From positions 11,686,601 to 11,750,600 of the forward strand of contig OY987237.1 in the NCBI GenBank assembly GCA_963920705.1: a stretch of DNA of 64,000 nucleotides, given 5' to 3'. The translations under genes were made by a program, and so were the position numbers. The notes under the pieces were generated by a model. The model saw only the letters and a program-made list of their open reading frames with translations, ran no database searches and was not told the DNA's origin. This DNA comes from Odiellus spinosus. Its lineage: Eukaryota; Arthropoda; Arachnida; Opiliones; Phalangiidae. Shown piece after piece: positions 55,173 through 64,000 of the stretch (position 1 is the stretch's first letter; every line of letters starts with the position of its first letter).

Positions 55173-56579
55173 ATGCGTACGTCAACGATGCGTAAGATCG
55201 CTCGTAAAATGTCTCTCCTTCATATCGAAGACGGGAATTTAGTCAAGGAACAAATGTTTCCCGTGTCTTTCACTTTCTGGAAGAGTCTGAAGATCGCTAT
55301 TTGCGTCTGGATCTCTCTTTCTTTCATATTCATTCATGTTTATTTGTCGGCCATCGTTGGTGTCGTTTATAGTCGTAACAAGAAGTATATCAGTTACGCT
55401 AGGTAAGGTTAAATATTTTTTAAAATATTTTACCGTTTGGGCAGTGTTAAACGCGATAAATAGGCCCATTCCGTGCCTGACCTAGTCTGTTTTGAGGCAA
55501 TGTACCGCTTCTTTTGAAGGTATCCCTTGATCATTGGGATATCAGTCAGCTGCGGAGGTCTTTTGATGACCATCTACACCATTATATACCGCCGCAAGAG
55601 ACTCAGCCGTTTAATGAACGAACTAATCACTATTCTGGACATCGTGGAGAGTCGCAAAGTTCGGAATCTCGTTTTTCGATTCAAAATGGCTCTATTCCTC
55701 ATGTTTTCGTACGCCCTCTGGGTCAGTTTTGTGGGTTTGTACTTCAGCTTCAAATCAACCAGAGAAGATCGCTTATTCGTTATATTCTTCTACTGCCACG
55801 GTTTTTGCGACCCGGAAAATTTTCCCGATTGGCTGGGTAACGCTTTGCTAAGTTTCGACCTCTTCACGTACCCGTTAGCCGTGCAAGGCGGTTGCATGCT
55901 CATCGTCATGTTCTACTCTTTCTGCGCTATCTCCGTCGTACACGTCGTTCGTAAAGTCAAACGCACCTTGAAAGACTTTGACTTCGAAGAATCCGCTAAT
56001 TCGAAAAGGTTAAAGTTCATCCGTCTGCAACTTTTAGAAATCGGTTTTTGCGTCGATAAAATTAACGAAATGTTTCAGAACATTATTTTGATTTGGTATT
56101 CGGTCACGGTCTTTTCCACTTGTCACAATATGACCATAATGATTAAGAATCGCAGCGTTTTTTGTAATTTAAGGGCGAGCCATTTTTATATCCCCTTGTA
56201 TTTTCAAGATTTAATTAATTGTACGGCTTTAACTCTAATCGCCGCGAGAGTCGCGGTTGAAATAGACGAGATTATCAAAATGATTCCTTCCTTGTCCGAG
56301 AAGGCCATACCTTACGGTAAATGTCCCGAAATCCGATTGATGTATACCCAAATTAGCGCCTATCAAATCGCGCTGAGAATAGGAGGTTGCTTCGTTATTA
56401 CTAAGAAATTGCTGCTGTCTTTTTTCGGGGCCGGTGTCACTTACGGTTTCATGTATATTCAGTTCGATCCTGATGTTATTAAGAAGTTACAAGGGGTTAT
56501 GGCTGAATCCAAAAGTCTAAGTAACGATACTTGTAATCTTTGTAATTGTTCTGGCAATACTAACGCAACGTGGCAGTGA
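55173..56579 (+). CDS. Two-exon gustatory-receptor-like 7TM chemoreceptor, subfamily G
   Basis: Exon 1 (55173-55402) and exon 2 (55520-56579) join across a 117-bp intron with GT donor (gtaagg) and AG acceptor after a T-rich stretch. Splicing restores ...KKYISYAR-YPLIIGISVS and gives about 429 residues. This is the only gene in the array with an intron I can see. The N-terminus is long (TM1 near residue 37); later in-frame ATGs (55188, 55209) could be used. The TM3-TM4 loop has C-H-G-F-C. The signature is TYGFMYIQF. The C-terminal tail is extended and holds CNLCNC and NDT, NCS and NAT sequons, unlike all neighbours. Inferred chemosensory receptor. Confidence 0.82.
55403..55519 (+). other. Intron of the subfamily G receptor gene
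   Basis: Bounded by gtaagg at 55403 and ...cttttgaag ending at 55519; phase 2, splitting an Arg codon. It lies in the TM1-TM2 region, not at the C-terminal intron positions typical of many insect Grs. In-frame stop codons inside it and restored homology after removal support it. Confidence 0.8.
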
Positions 56580-56632
56580 GTAATTTTATCAATGTGATGT
56601 TAATAGAGTTACTTTTACAATGGACTCATTAA

Positions 56633-56928
56633 AGGGAGAATGCAACCTAGCAAGTGATTATTTTTTTATCGATTCCTTAGATCGTTAGGCCTAATCCAAC
56701 AGGACTAGCGACCAAATGACATTGATCATGGTGATCCTGCATATCATTGGTCGCTAGTCTTTATACGGGAAGTTCAGGTGATCTCCATGAATCCAGCTAA
56801 GCCTATTTTTCGTGTAAGCTTTAAAATTATTTCTAGTTTAATTTTTTTTTTTTTACTGTTGGATTAGGCCTATTTAAGCGATAAGGAATCCATAAAAAAA
56901 TAATAAAATTTTAGGTTGCATTCTTCCT
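56633..56928. mobile_element. TTAA-flanked MITE (GGGAGAATGCAA family)
   Basis: 296 bp between TTAA at 56629 and 56929; ends agggagaatgcaacct and aggttgcattcttcct are inverted. An inner palindrome pairs gactagcgaccaa with attggtcgctagtc. Lies 50 bp after the subfamily G stop. Confidence 0.8.
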
Positions 56929-56932
56929 TTAA

Positions 56933-58071
56933 CCGAGTTAGCAACTGTAGAGACTTTAAATCCGTTTTTAATCGTTTTTGAGAAGACAAAATGGAAAATA
57001 TTAAAATTCATCTGTAGAGATCCTTTGTAAAATGAAATTATTTGCTTAAAAAGTAGATTTGAACAGTTTGAATGCTGTTTCAAAGTTGTTAGTGTGAACG
57101 TATAGCTTTAAAATCTGACCAACCGTAGAACAGTCAGGGAAATTAGCACCAATTCACCGCCCATTTATTAAATTTTGAATTAAAAAACTGGTGAACTAGT
57201 TCTGATTATATCAGTGTATTTACTGTAATACAATTGTACAATTTTCAGAATATTTAAATATTTTTATTTCAATAATAAATATAACTAAAAATATCCTTAT
57301 ACGTTAGGAAACTTTAATTATTCTTAGCATGAACCTGAATCACGTAACAAAAGCAATAACACTAAATTCCTTTGTCTTCGAGGAAATACAATGAAAGGCT
57401 TGTATATGTCTTGAAATAAGGTTTGTAACTCAGTAAATCTAGGTGAGGGGGTGCATAAATTGCCATTTGGTTCTTGTAGTGCTGTAGTATCAACGGCAGT
57501 TTCTCTTCTCCAAATACTAAGATAGCGCGTCAATTTAAGATTTAGGGAATGAAGTATAGACAGGTCAATTTACTGATAAAATACAAACCCCTCTGTACAT
57601 TTACCTCTGTTCGGGAGAAGTTAAAAAAATATATATTGCAAACCAAGATTAAAAAGGATCACGTGGCTTAGCAGAGTCTTCTAAGCTTTAACTGTCTCTT
57701 TACTAACTGTCCAGAGACAATAATAAACTATATATTTTGAGTGTTTTAATTAGGATATTCAAATTAGGTCAGGCCCTAAAATGAAAGCTCCAACGTTCTC
57801 CTTTTCAATCTTTTTATTTACCGTACATTATATATCTAATGGATTAGGCAATTAACTGTTAATGGATAAGAAATCGATATTGATATACTAGAGATCTTTA
57901 TAGGCTCATGTTTTACAGAAGTATCTTTGTTTATTTCGCGTTATCGAGTTCGCGATCTTCTATTTCATGACAGTAAAAATGAGTTCTCTCTAATATTTAT
58001 TTCTTTTATATCCGAAATATAAACTTAAAGAGTTACAAGTACCGTGGTTAAATATGATTTATGTGTAAAGA
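56933..58071. other. No gene seen between subfamilies G and H
   Basis: AT-rich; open frames on the minus strand at 56874 and 57324 have no recognisable content. Confidence 0.4.
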
Positions 58072-59277
58072 ATGATTTTCTTCATTCGCGAGAGCCTATC
58101 TTTCCCAAAGAGTGTTAAAAAAATGTTGGGCCTGTACTCGTATTCCCAATCGAGTTTTTTCCGGGGTAAATTCTTCAAAACTATTCGCGTATTTATGATC
58201 ACGTGGGGTATCTTCTCGGCATTTTTCTTAGATTACACGCGAATAAGTTCCCTGTCTGTGATTTTCGACGCTTCGATACCTCAATGGTACCGCGATTTTG
58301 TGATCTCCAGTTGCGTTACCGCCTTTTCTTTTTCTTACTGTATCTTATCTTTATTGGGTCGTAGAAGAAATTTATCATTATTGATCAAAGATTTGGTACG
58401 TCGAGTCGAGGTTAATTGTCCTGGTCAAAAACTCGAACGAAATGTCAAAGTCGCTTTTATCGTTATCGTCCTGTATTCTGTTGTGGTTGTCGCGTCATTG
58501 GCGCGTTTTTATTACAACGATTTCAGTAGTCCTTTTGTGTCAAAACTTAGTAAGCGTTTCTTGCTATCGTCGCACTATTGTTTCCGTTGTAATATAAACT
58601 GGTCTAAAGACACCGTGAACATATGCATGCTTTTAACCCACTTTATCGTCTTATGGTGTCTCGTTGGACTCACATTTACCCCCGTTCTCGCTGTAACTTT
58701 CATATACCAAGCCGTTGCTGAAATATTGGCCGAAAGAATCCATGAATTTGTCACCAAAAAGTCAATTTCAAGGTTTCACAAATTCTTTTTAGATATCGGA
58801 GATTTAGTCGAGCTAGTCAATGATACGTTCGCGACAGACCTGTTAGTCATTCTGGGCTCAACATTTTATATCTCTTGTCAAAACGCGACCATAATCGTCG
58901 TTCACGTTCTAAGCAAGGGTAGCGAACTGTCCGCGGCGTTTTACGTAATATTTTTGAAAGAAATAATGGTTTTAGTGTCCGTGGTTTTCAGCGCGTCTCT
59001 GGTACCCGATTATTTGGAACATGCCAAGAGCTACTTGGCGGTATTGTCGCGTAACGCTGGTACCCCAGAATTGAGCCGTAAAGTGCAAATGTTGAGTATC
59101 GCTCTGAATTCGCGGTTTGTCGTGTTTCGAGCCGGCTCGTGTTTCGTGCTTACCAGGAAACTCTTTTTCTCGTTTCTGGGACTCGCGGTGACTTACACCC
59201 TCGTTTTTATTCAGTTTAATCCAATTTTAGCAAGCACCTCGTATACCGGTTCTGGCCTGGCAAATAAAACTGACTAG
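58072..59277 (+). CDS. Gustatory-receptor-like 7TM chemoreceptor, subfamily H, gene 1
   Basis: Intact single-exon frame of 401 residues from the first ATG. An in-frame ATG at 58123 (MLGLYSYSQSSFFRGKFF) aligns better with the MVENGSLLCRGTFW start of the next two genes and would give 384 residues. The TM3-TM4 loop has HYCFRC. Between TM4 and TM5 lie FHKFFLDIGDLVELVNDTF and then ILGSTFYISCQNAT. The last helix has AGSCFVLTRKLFFSFLG and TYTLVFIQF, then a tail with an NKT sequon. A divergent member of subfamily H. Inferred chemosensory receptor. Confidence 0.87.
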   Translation: MIFFIRESLSFPKSVKKMLGLYSYSQSSFFRGKFFKTIRVFMITWGIFSAFFLDYTRISSLSVIFDASIPQWYRDFVISSCVTAFSFSYCILSLLGRRRNLSLLIKDLVRRVEVNCPGQKLERNVKVAFIVIVLYSVVVVASLARFYYNDFSSPFVSKLSKRFLLSSHYCFRCNINWSKDTVNICMLLTHFIVLWCLVGLTFTPVLAVTFIYQAVAEILAERIHEFVTKKSISRFHKFFLDIGDLVELVNDTFATDLLVILGSTFYISCQNATIIVVHVLSKGSELSAAFYVIFLKEIMVLVSVVFSASLVPDYLEHAKSYLAVLSRNAGTPELSRKVQMLSIALNSRFVVFRAGSCFVLTRKLFFSFLGLAVTYTLVFIQFNPILASTSYTGSGLANKTD

Positions 59278-59538
59278 CAATGTTTGTAATTACATACTAT
59301 GGTATACTAACAAGTGATTATAGTGTTAATGGTTCTAAGTCGAAGCATTAACGACTTCTGTAGAGAAAGCGAAGTTAGAACTACATCCGAGAAAAACAAA
59401 ACAAATTAGATATTAAAATATTAGTTTGTGTAGAACAAATCAGAGTTAAATATAGACCTAATGGCGAAGGGAAGTCACTTAATAGAGTTATTACCGACAG
59501 AAAACAATTCTGATTTCTTCTAGTTTTTCTTATAACGA

Positions 59539-59878
59539 CAAAAGTCTACCCCTTTATTCCATAAAAGTAAACATACCGGCAGATTCTGATTAGAGACACT
59601 CTATCGGCCGCAGTCGCTGTAAATAGTGAAATTGGAAGGGCCATTCTTTGGAGAGATACCAGAGTTGGGAGGGAAGACAATAATGCTAAGCGTGGCCCGC
59701 CTAAATTCCGTCCCTCTCTCCCGACTCAAAATATGTAGGAAGAGTCCAAACCATTCGAGCCAAACCGGGGTGATGACTTGCTTTAAGTGATGGGCTAGTA
59801 CGTCTACCTGGCCCTTTGCTGATATTATTAAGCTACGGGTTGTTGTTTACTTTTATGGAATAAAATGATAGTTTTTTG
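59539..59878. mobile_element. MITE CAAAAGTCTA family, copy 2
   Basis: Colinear with 15031 (accggcagattctgatt, cagagttgggagg/ccgtccctctctcccgac, gctgatattattaagc). Inner inverted pair ttattccataaaagtaaac / gtttacttttatggaataa is strong; the right tip and the target duplication are diverged. Confidence 0.7.
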
Positions 59879-59911
59879 ATGTTGATGAATCGATAAGAAA
59901 CACTTGATGTC

Positions 59912-59912
<1 letters not shown>

Positions 59913-59949
<37 letters not shown>
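59913..59949. repeat. 37-base poly-T run
   Basis: Uninterrupted T homopolymer; could be a decayed tail of a reverse-strand insertion or a simple repeat. Confidence 0.9.
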
Positions 59950-59950
<1 letters not shown>

Positions 59951-60054
59951 ATGTAATTACTAGTTTTAGTCCCCTCAAAAAGTTCTTACATTGCGTGATA
60001 TATATTTAAGTTACAGTAAATATGACAGTCTTATTTTACTCTAACATTTACTTA

Positions 60055-60067
60055 CTACGCCCTAGTG
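60055..60067 (+). promoter_or_regulatory. CTACGCCCTAGTG motif upstream of 60187
   Basis: Subfamily H variant of the ACRCCC motif, 125-130 bp before the ATG. A second, CGACGCCC, lies nearer the start (~70 bp). Confidence 0.35.
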
Positions 60068-60186
60068 ATTGTGTATGAACGTACTGTTTGATCTTTCGAA
60101 ACTTGTTGACGCTGGTAGCGACGCCCATCAAAAAAAAAATATTCAAAACATTTAGTCGTTTAGTTTTATAGACTCTTGTAAAAAAT

Positions 60187-61323
60187 ATGGTAGAAAACGG
60201 TAGTTTACTTTGTCGCGGCACTTTTTGGAGAATTGTGGCTAAGTATTTTAAATACTGGGCCATTTTCTCCATGATTTTTTCAATTTATAGACAAATTAAT
60301 AATTTGCTCACTCTTGGAAGAGTGTGGAATACACCGTCAAAAGTATACGCGATTATAAACAGCTTAATTTCCATGTTTTCGTTTTTATTCTGTCTGGGAT
60401 ACATTTTCTCCCAAAGAAAAGCCTATCGGTCCTTCGTCGCTAGCATCGTTAACAAAGTTGGAGAATGCCCAATGCCCGCCGTGACTCGACGTTTTAAAAT
60501 CGGTTTAGTTATCGTCCTATTTTACACCGCATTGTGTAACGCTATGATTTTCGAAAATGATTTTGGGCGTGACGACCATGTGGCGTTGATAAAGCTTGAG
60601 TTAAACAAGCACTATTGTTTCGGACTGAATTGTAGCTCGAACTGGCCACGAGAAGCGATCTATCTGACAAAAGTCGTAGCTGCATTGTTCTATGTTTTCT
60701 CCGCCACGGGTTTGACTTTCATCCCTGTCCTTTTTGTTTGCTTCTTGTACGACGCCGTGGCCGATATTATGGATAACTTGACCAAAAAAATAATGGTAGC
60801 TAACCGTAGCGCCAACGCTATTTCGGAGTTTCATCGAGACTTTTTGGAAGTTTGCGATTTAGTCGACAATGTCAACCGACTCTTTAAGACGGTTTCTTTG
60901 GTTATATTGGGATCTTGTTTCTGTACAATGTGCCAGAATGCGAGTAATATCGCGGTACAAATTTTGACCAGCGGAACTACGTTGTCGTATGCTTTTCGCG
61001 TTACTTGTTCGAGAGACATTCTTGTTTTGGTTGCCATAATATTCAGCGCCGCTCGGGTTCCAAACACGGTAAATCGCGCCATTGCCTACCTAACTGTTCT
61101 TTCACGCGAAGCCCGTACGATCGAGATGAGAGGCGATGTTCAGATGTTGGCAATCGCGCTGAACTCGCGTTTCGTCGGATTTCAAGCCGGTTCTGCTGTC
61201 AACATTACCAACAATCTCTTCTTTTCTACGATTGGACTTGGCATAACGTACACCGTCATTTTTATCCAATTTAATCCACAACTCACTAACCTTAATTACT
61301 CTTGTCGCAATGCAACTGATTAG
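60187..61323 (+). CDS. Gustatory-receptor-like 7TM chemoreceptor, subfamily H, gene 2
   Basis: Intact single-exon frame of 378 residues starting MVENGSLLCRGTFWRIVAKY. The TM3-TM4 loop reads HYCFGLNCSSN, with the two cysteines four residues apart instead of two. FHRDFLEVCDLVDNVNRLF and ILGSCFCTMCQNAS mark the TM4-TM5 loop and TM5. TYTVIFIQF and an NAT sequon end the protein. It is very similar to 62053, including its 5' flank (a CGACGCCC just upstream and TACGCCCTAGTG further up), so the two arose by recent tandem duplication with a period of 1,866 bp. Inferred chemosensory receptor. Confidence 0.9.
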   Translation: MVENGSLLCRGTFWRIVAKYFKYWAIFSMIFSIYRQINNLLTLGRVWNTPSKVYAIINSLISMFSFLFCLGYIFSQRKAYRSFVASIVNKVGECPMPAVTRRFKIGLVIVLFYTALCNAMIFENDFGRDDHVALIKLELNKHYCFGLNCSSNWPREAIYLTKVVAALFYVFSATGLTFIPVLFVCFLYDAVADIMDNLTKKIMVANRSANAISEFHRDFLEVCDLVDNVNRLFKTVSLVILGSCFCTMCQNASNIAVQILTSGTTLSYAFRVTCSRDILVLVAIIFSAARVPNTVNRAIAYLTVLSREARTIEMRGDVQMLAIALNSRFVGFQAGSAVNITNNLFFSTIGLGITYTVIFIQFNPQLTNLNYSCRNATD

Positions 61324-61429
61324 GAATGTCTCGGGATCGCAATTGAATTTACTACAGTTAAAATCCGATCCCACAAGCGTTACAACCAACAGTAAATAAT
61401 TACTTCTGATTCCTTGAAGTTTGCTATAT

Positions 61430-61793
61430 TTATCGATTTCTTATCGTTTAAATAGGCCTAATCCAACAATAAAAAAAATTACAAACAAATATTAAACTAG
61501 AAATAAATTTAAATTTAAAACTCACCCCGTATAAGGGCTAGCTACCAATGACATTTATCATGGAGATCCCGTATTCCCCATATAAGAGCCATCGAGCAAT
61601 GTCATTGGTCGCTAGTCCTTGCACGGGGAGTTCAGGGGATCTCCATGAATCTCGCTAAGCCTATTTTCCGGGTAAGTTTTTTTTATTTCTAGTTTAATAT
61701 TTGTTTTTAAATATTTTTCCTGTTGGATTAAGCCAATTTAAACAATAAGGAATTGATAAAAAAATCACTTGGTTTTTTTGTTGCGCTCTCCCT
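61430..61793. mobile_element. TTAA-type MITE (GGGAGAATGCAA family) between two subfamily H genes
   Basis: Ends ttgcgctctccct before TTAA at 61794. Contains aataggcctaatccaaca, a cattggtcgctagtcc palindrome partner and ctccatgaatctcgctaagc. The left tip is not clear. Confidence 0.65.
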
Positions 61794-61890
61794 TTAATAT
61801 AATTCTAGTTTTACGCGCCTCAAAAAGTTCTTATATTGCGTGATATAAGTAAATAAGAGAGTCGTTTATTTTCCCTCTAACATTAACTTA

Positions 61891-61903
61891 GTACGCCCTA
61901 GTG
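61891..61903 (+). promoter_or_regulatory. GTACGCCCTAGTG motif upstream of 62053
   Basis: Counterpart of the site at 60055, about 155 bp before the ATG; conserved in the duplicated 5' flank. Confidence 0.35.
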
Positions 61904-62052
61904 GTGTATGTACCTAAAATAATCAATACGGTTTGACTTATCTTTGTAATAAATTCGAAGCTTCTTGACGCTGGCAGCGACGCCCGTCAAAATAAATATA
62001 TTCAAAATATTTAGTTACTAGTCGTCAAGTTTTGAAGACTATTTGAAAAAAT

Positions 62053-63189
62053 ATGGTAGAAAACGGTGGTTTACTTTGTCGCGGCGCTTTTTGGAGAATG
62101 GTGCCCAAGTATTTTAAATACTGGGCCATTTTCTCCATGATTTATTCAATTTATAGATCAATTAATAATTTTTTCTCTCTTGGAAGATTGTGGCAAACGC
62201 CCTCAAAAGCACACGCTTATATAAGCAGCTATATTTCCACTTTTTCGTTTTTATTCTGTATGGGAAACATTTTCTTCGAAAGAAAAGCCCATCGGCCCTT
62301 CGTCGCTAGCCTCGTTAACAAAGTTGAAGAATGCCCAATGCCCGCCGTGACCCGCCGTTTTAAAATCGGTTTAGTTATCGTCCTATGTTACGCCGCATTG
62401 TATTACGCTATGATTTTAGAAAATGATTTCGGTGGTGACGACCATGTGGCGTTGATAAAGGGAGTGTTAAATAACCATTATTGTTTCGGACTGAATTGTA
62501 GCTCGAACTGTCCACGAGAAGTTATCTATCTCGTGGGCGTCGTAACTACGCTCCTCTATGTTTTCTCCACCACGGGTTTGATTTTTATCCCGGTCCTTTT
62601 TGTTTGCTTCGTGTACGACGCCGTGGGCGATATTATGGATAACTTGACCAAAAAACTAACGGTAGCTAACCGTAGCGCCAACGCAGTTTCGGAGTTTCAT
62701 CGAGACTTTTTGGAAGTTTGCGATTTAGTCGACAATGTCAACCGACTCTTTAAGACTGTGTCTTTGGTTATATTGGGATCTTGTTTCTATACCATGTGCC
62801 AGAACGCGAGTAATATCACGGTTCAAATTTTGACCCCCGGAATTAGGTTATCGCACGCTTTCCGGGTCTCTTGCCTGAGAGACATTCATGTTTTGGTTGC
62901 CATAATATTTAGCGCCGTTCGGGTTCCGAACTCAGTTGATCGCGCCATTGGCTACCTGTCTGTTCTTTCGCGCGAAGCCCGTACGACCGAGATGAGAGGC
63001 GATGTTCAAATGTTGGCAATCGCGTTGAACTCGCGTTTCGTCGGATTTCAAGCCGGTTTTGCTTGCAACATTACCAAAAATCTATTATTTTCTATTCTTG
63101 GACTAGGCGTAACGTACACCGTCATTTTTATCCAATTTAATCCACGACTCACTAACAATAACTACGCTTGTCACAATGCCACTGGTTAA
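62053..63189 (+). CDS. Gustatory-receptor-like 7TM chemoreceptor, subfamily H, gene 3
   Basis: Intact single-exon frame of 378 residues, the closest paralogue of 60187 and of the same length. HYCFGLNCSSN, FHRDFLEVCDLVDNVNRLF and TYTVIFIQF are all kept. Most differences are in TM1-TM3 and the last extracellular part (for example GIRLSHAFRVSC for GTTLSYAFRVTC), where ligand contacts would be expected. A TTAA-type MITE lies between the two genes. The 5' flank repeats that of 60187. Inferred chemosensory receptor; ligand unknown. Confidence 0.9.
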   Translation: MVENGGLLCRGAFWRMVPKYFKYWAIFSMIYSIYRSINNFFSLGRLWQTPSKAHAYISSYISTFSFLFCMGNIFFERKAHRPFVASLVNKVEECPMPAVTRRFKIGLVIVLCYAALYYAMILENDFGGDDHVALIKGVLNNHYCFGLNCSSNCPREVIYLVGVVTTLLYVFSTTGLIFIPVLFVCFVYDAVGDIMDNLTKKLTVANRSANAVSEFHRDFLEVCDLVDNVNRLFKTVSLVILGSCFYTMCQNASNITVQILTPGIRLSHAFRVSCLRDIHVLVAIIFSAVRVPNSVDRAIGYLSVLSREARTTEMRGDVQMLAIALNSRFVGFQAGFACNITKNLLFSILGLGVTYTVIFIQFNPRLTNNNYACHNATG

Positions 63190-63953
63190 GAGGATCAACT
63201 TCCCGACGCTAGCGCGCTTCGATACACTTTCAATAATAATTTACGTCTCTAATTGTGTTGGAAGTTATCGAACTGTGTTGGAATTTATCGAACTGTGCTA
63301 AAAATTATGGAATTATCAAAATGTGTGACTAATTATTGTATTGTGATATAAATTAACAGAGTTATACAAATAATCAAAATGTAATATTCGTTTCATTTAA
63401 TCGTACATTCTAGTGAATGATTTTCAATAACTATAGGTTTATGGTATATGTTATTTTAAACTAGGGTTAGTTTAAATCGGATCCAGTTAAAGTTTTAGAA
63501 GGAGAAAAATATCTTTACTAATTATAGCTATTCACAAATCAGTCCCATTCGTGGTTGTCGGACTCCATGTGTAACTATCTTTTGCAGGAGTTTAGGGGTT
63601 ATCGAGTTTAAAATCGTGTACTTTCCAGCTTTTGTGACAATAATTAAAATTCTCTGCATGAATAAAACCCAGTATAATTAATATTTTAGTCTCCTGTTTG
63701 TCTAGTACTGAGGAATCGATAAAAACATTCGAATTCGGACTTCATTTTCTCTTTAATAATACGAGAATCGTGTATATTCTTTCGAATGTTTACTTAATAC
63801 GAAGCTTTCAATATATAAACTAACTCTACAGTCGATTTACATCTAATGTTTACACTTTTATATTAACTTCGAAGCTTCTTGGCTCTTTTATCGACGCCCA
63901 AAATGGAAAAAACAGTGACTAGTCGTCGAGTTTTAAACGTTATCTCAGAAATA
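63190..63953. other. Intergenic between subfamily H genes; short MITE end only
   Basis: AT-rich, with three tandem gtgttggaa-type units at 63255-63300 and a TTAA-type MITE right-end fragment at 63711-63755. No gene. Confidence 0.4.
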
Positions 63954-64000
63954 ATGTTAGAAACATTTTCAAGAGCGTGTATGTTTTACCGCAGTATTTT
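63954..64000 (+). CDS. Start of a fourth subfamily H receptor, cut by the window edge
   Basis: The ATG at 63954 gives MLETFSRACMFYRSI before the sequence ends. Although short, the upstream ~100 bp (cgaagcttctt, cgacgccc, actagtcgtc) repeat the flanks of 60187 and 62053 at the same spacing, so this is very probably the next array member. Whether it is intact cannot be seen. Confidence 0.6.
   Translation, partial: MLETFSRACMFYRSI

Noticed and set aside
1-64000. CRISPR array, bacterial operons or virus-derived elements
   Set aside because: Tandem repeats lack unique spacers, the gene style is eukaryotic, and I saw no reverse transcriptase, integrase, capsid or envelope-like reading frame.

Overview
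This is an AT-rich eukaryotic (arthropod) window with two halves. The first ~21 kb holds no gene I can support; it is packed with short non-autonomous DNA transposons (MITEs), minisatellites and simple repeats. From ~21.1 kb to the right edge lies a tandem array of chemoreceptor genes, all on the + strand. Each codes for a seven-transmembrane protein of about 370-400 residues ending in the insect gustatory-receptor signature T-Y-(5 hydrophobic)-Q-F/L. This motif places them in the arthropod gustatory/odorant receptor superfamily. Nearly all are single-exon. Large arrays of intronless Grs are known in some mites, and a short run of (TTAGG) repeats also fits an arthropod, but the species cannot be settled from the sequence.

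The array falls into ordered subfamilies. A (21.1-28.8 kb): three intact genes and one frameshifted. B (29.8-36.7 kb): two intact and two frameshifted, with a ~1.54 kb repeat period. C (37.5-38.6 kb): one gene with a probable N-terminal frameshift. D (38.9-48.6 kb): five intact genes and one 5' remnant split by a MITE. E (49.3-52.5 kb): two genes. F (53.2-54.3 kb): one. G (55.2-56.6 kb): one, the only gene with a recognisable intron. H (58.1 kb to the edge): three genes and the first 47 bases of a fourth. Neighbours resemble each other most, as expected from local tandem duplication.

Two features tie the array together. Almost every protein has a C-x2-C (or C-x3/4-C) motif, usually C-F-x-C, in the loop between TM3 and TM4, predicted to be extracellular. 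Many genes also have an upstream CCACRCCC-like motif, in several cases just after a TATA-like box.

The transposons include several MITE families with CA...TG ends and 7-bp (once 8-bp) target duplications, a TTAA-flanked family, a mariner-like family flanked by TA, and a family with imperfect inverted repeats and internal ATCGATTT palindromes. Some are nested in each other; one splits a receptor remnant and another lies 8 bp past a receptor stop codon. I saw no tRNA, rRNA or CRISPR, and no retrovirus-like or capsid-bearing element.
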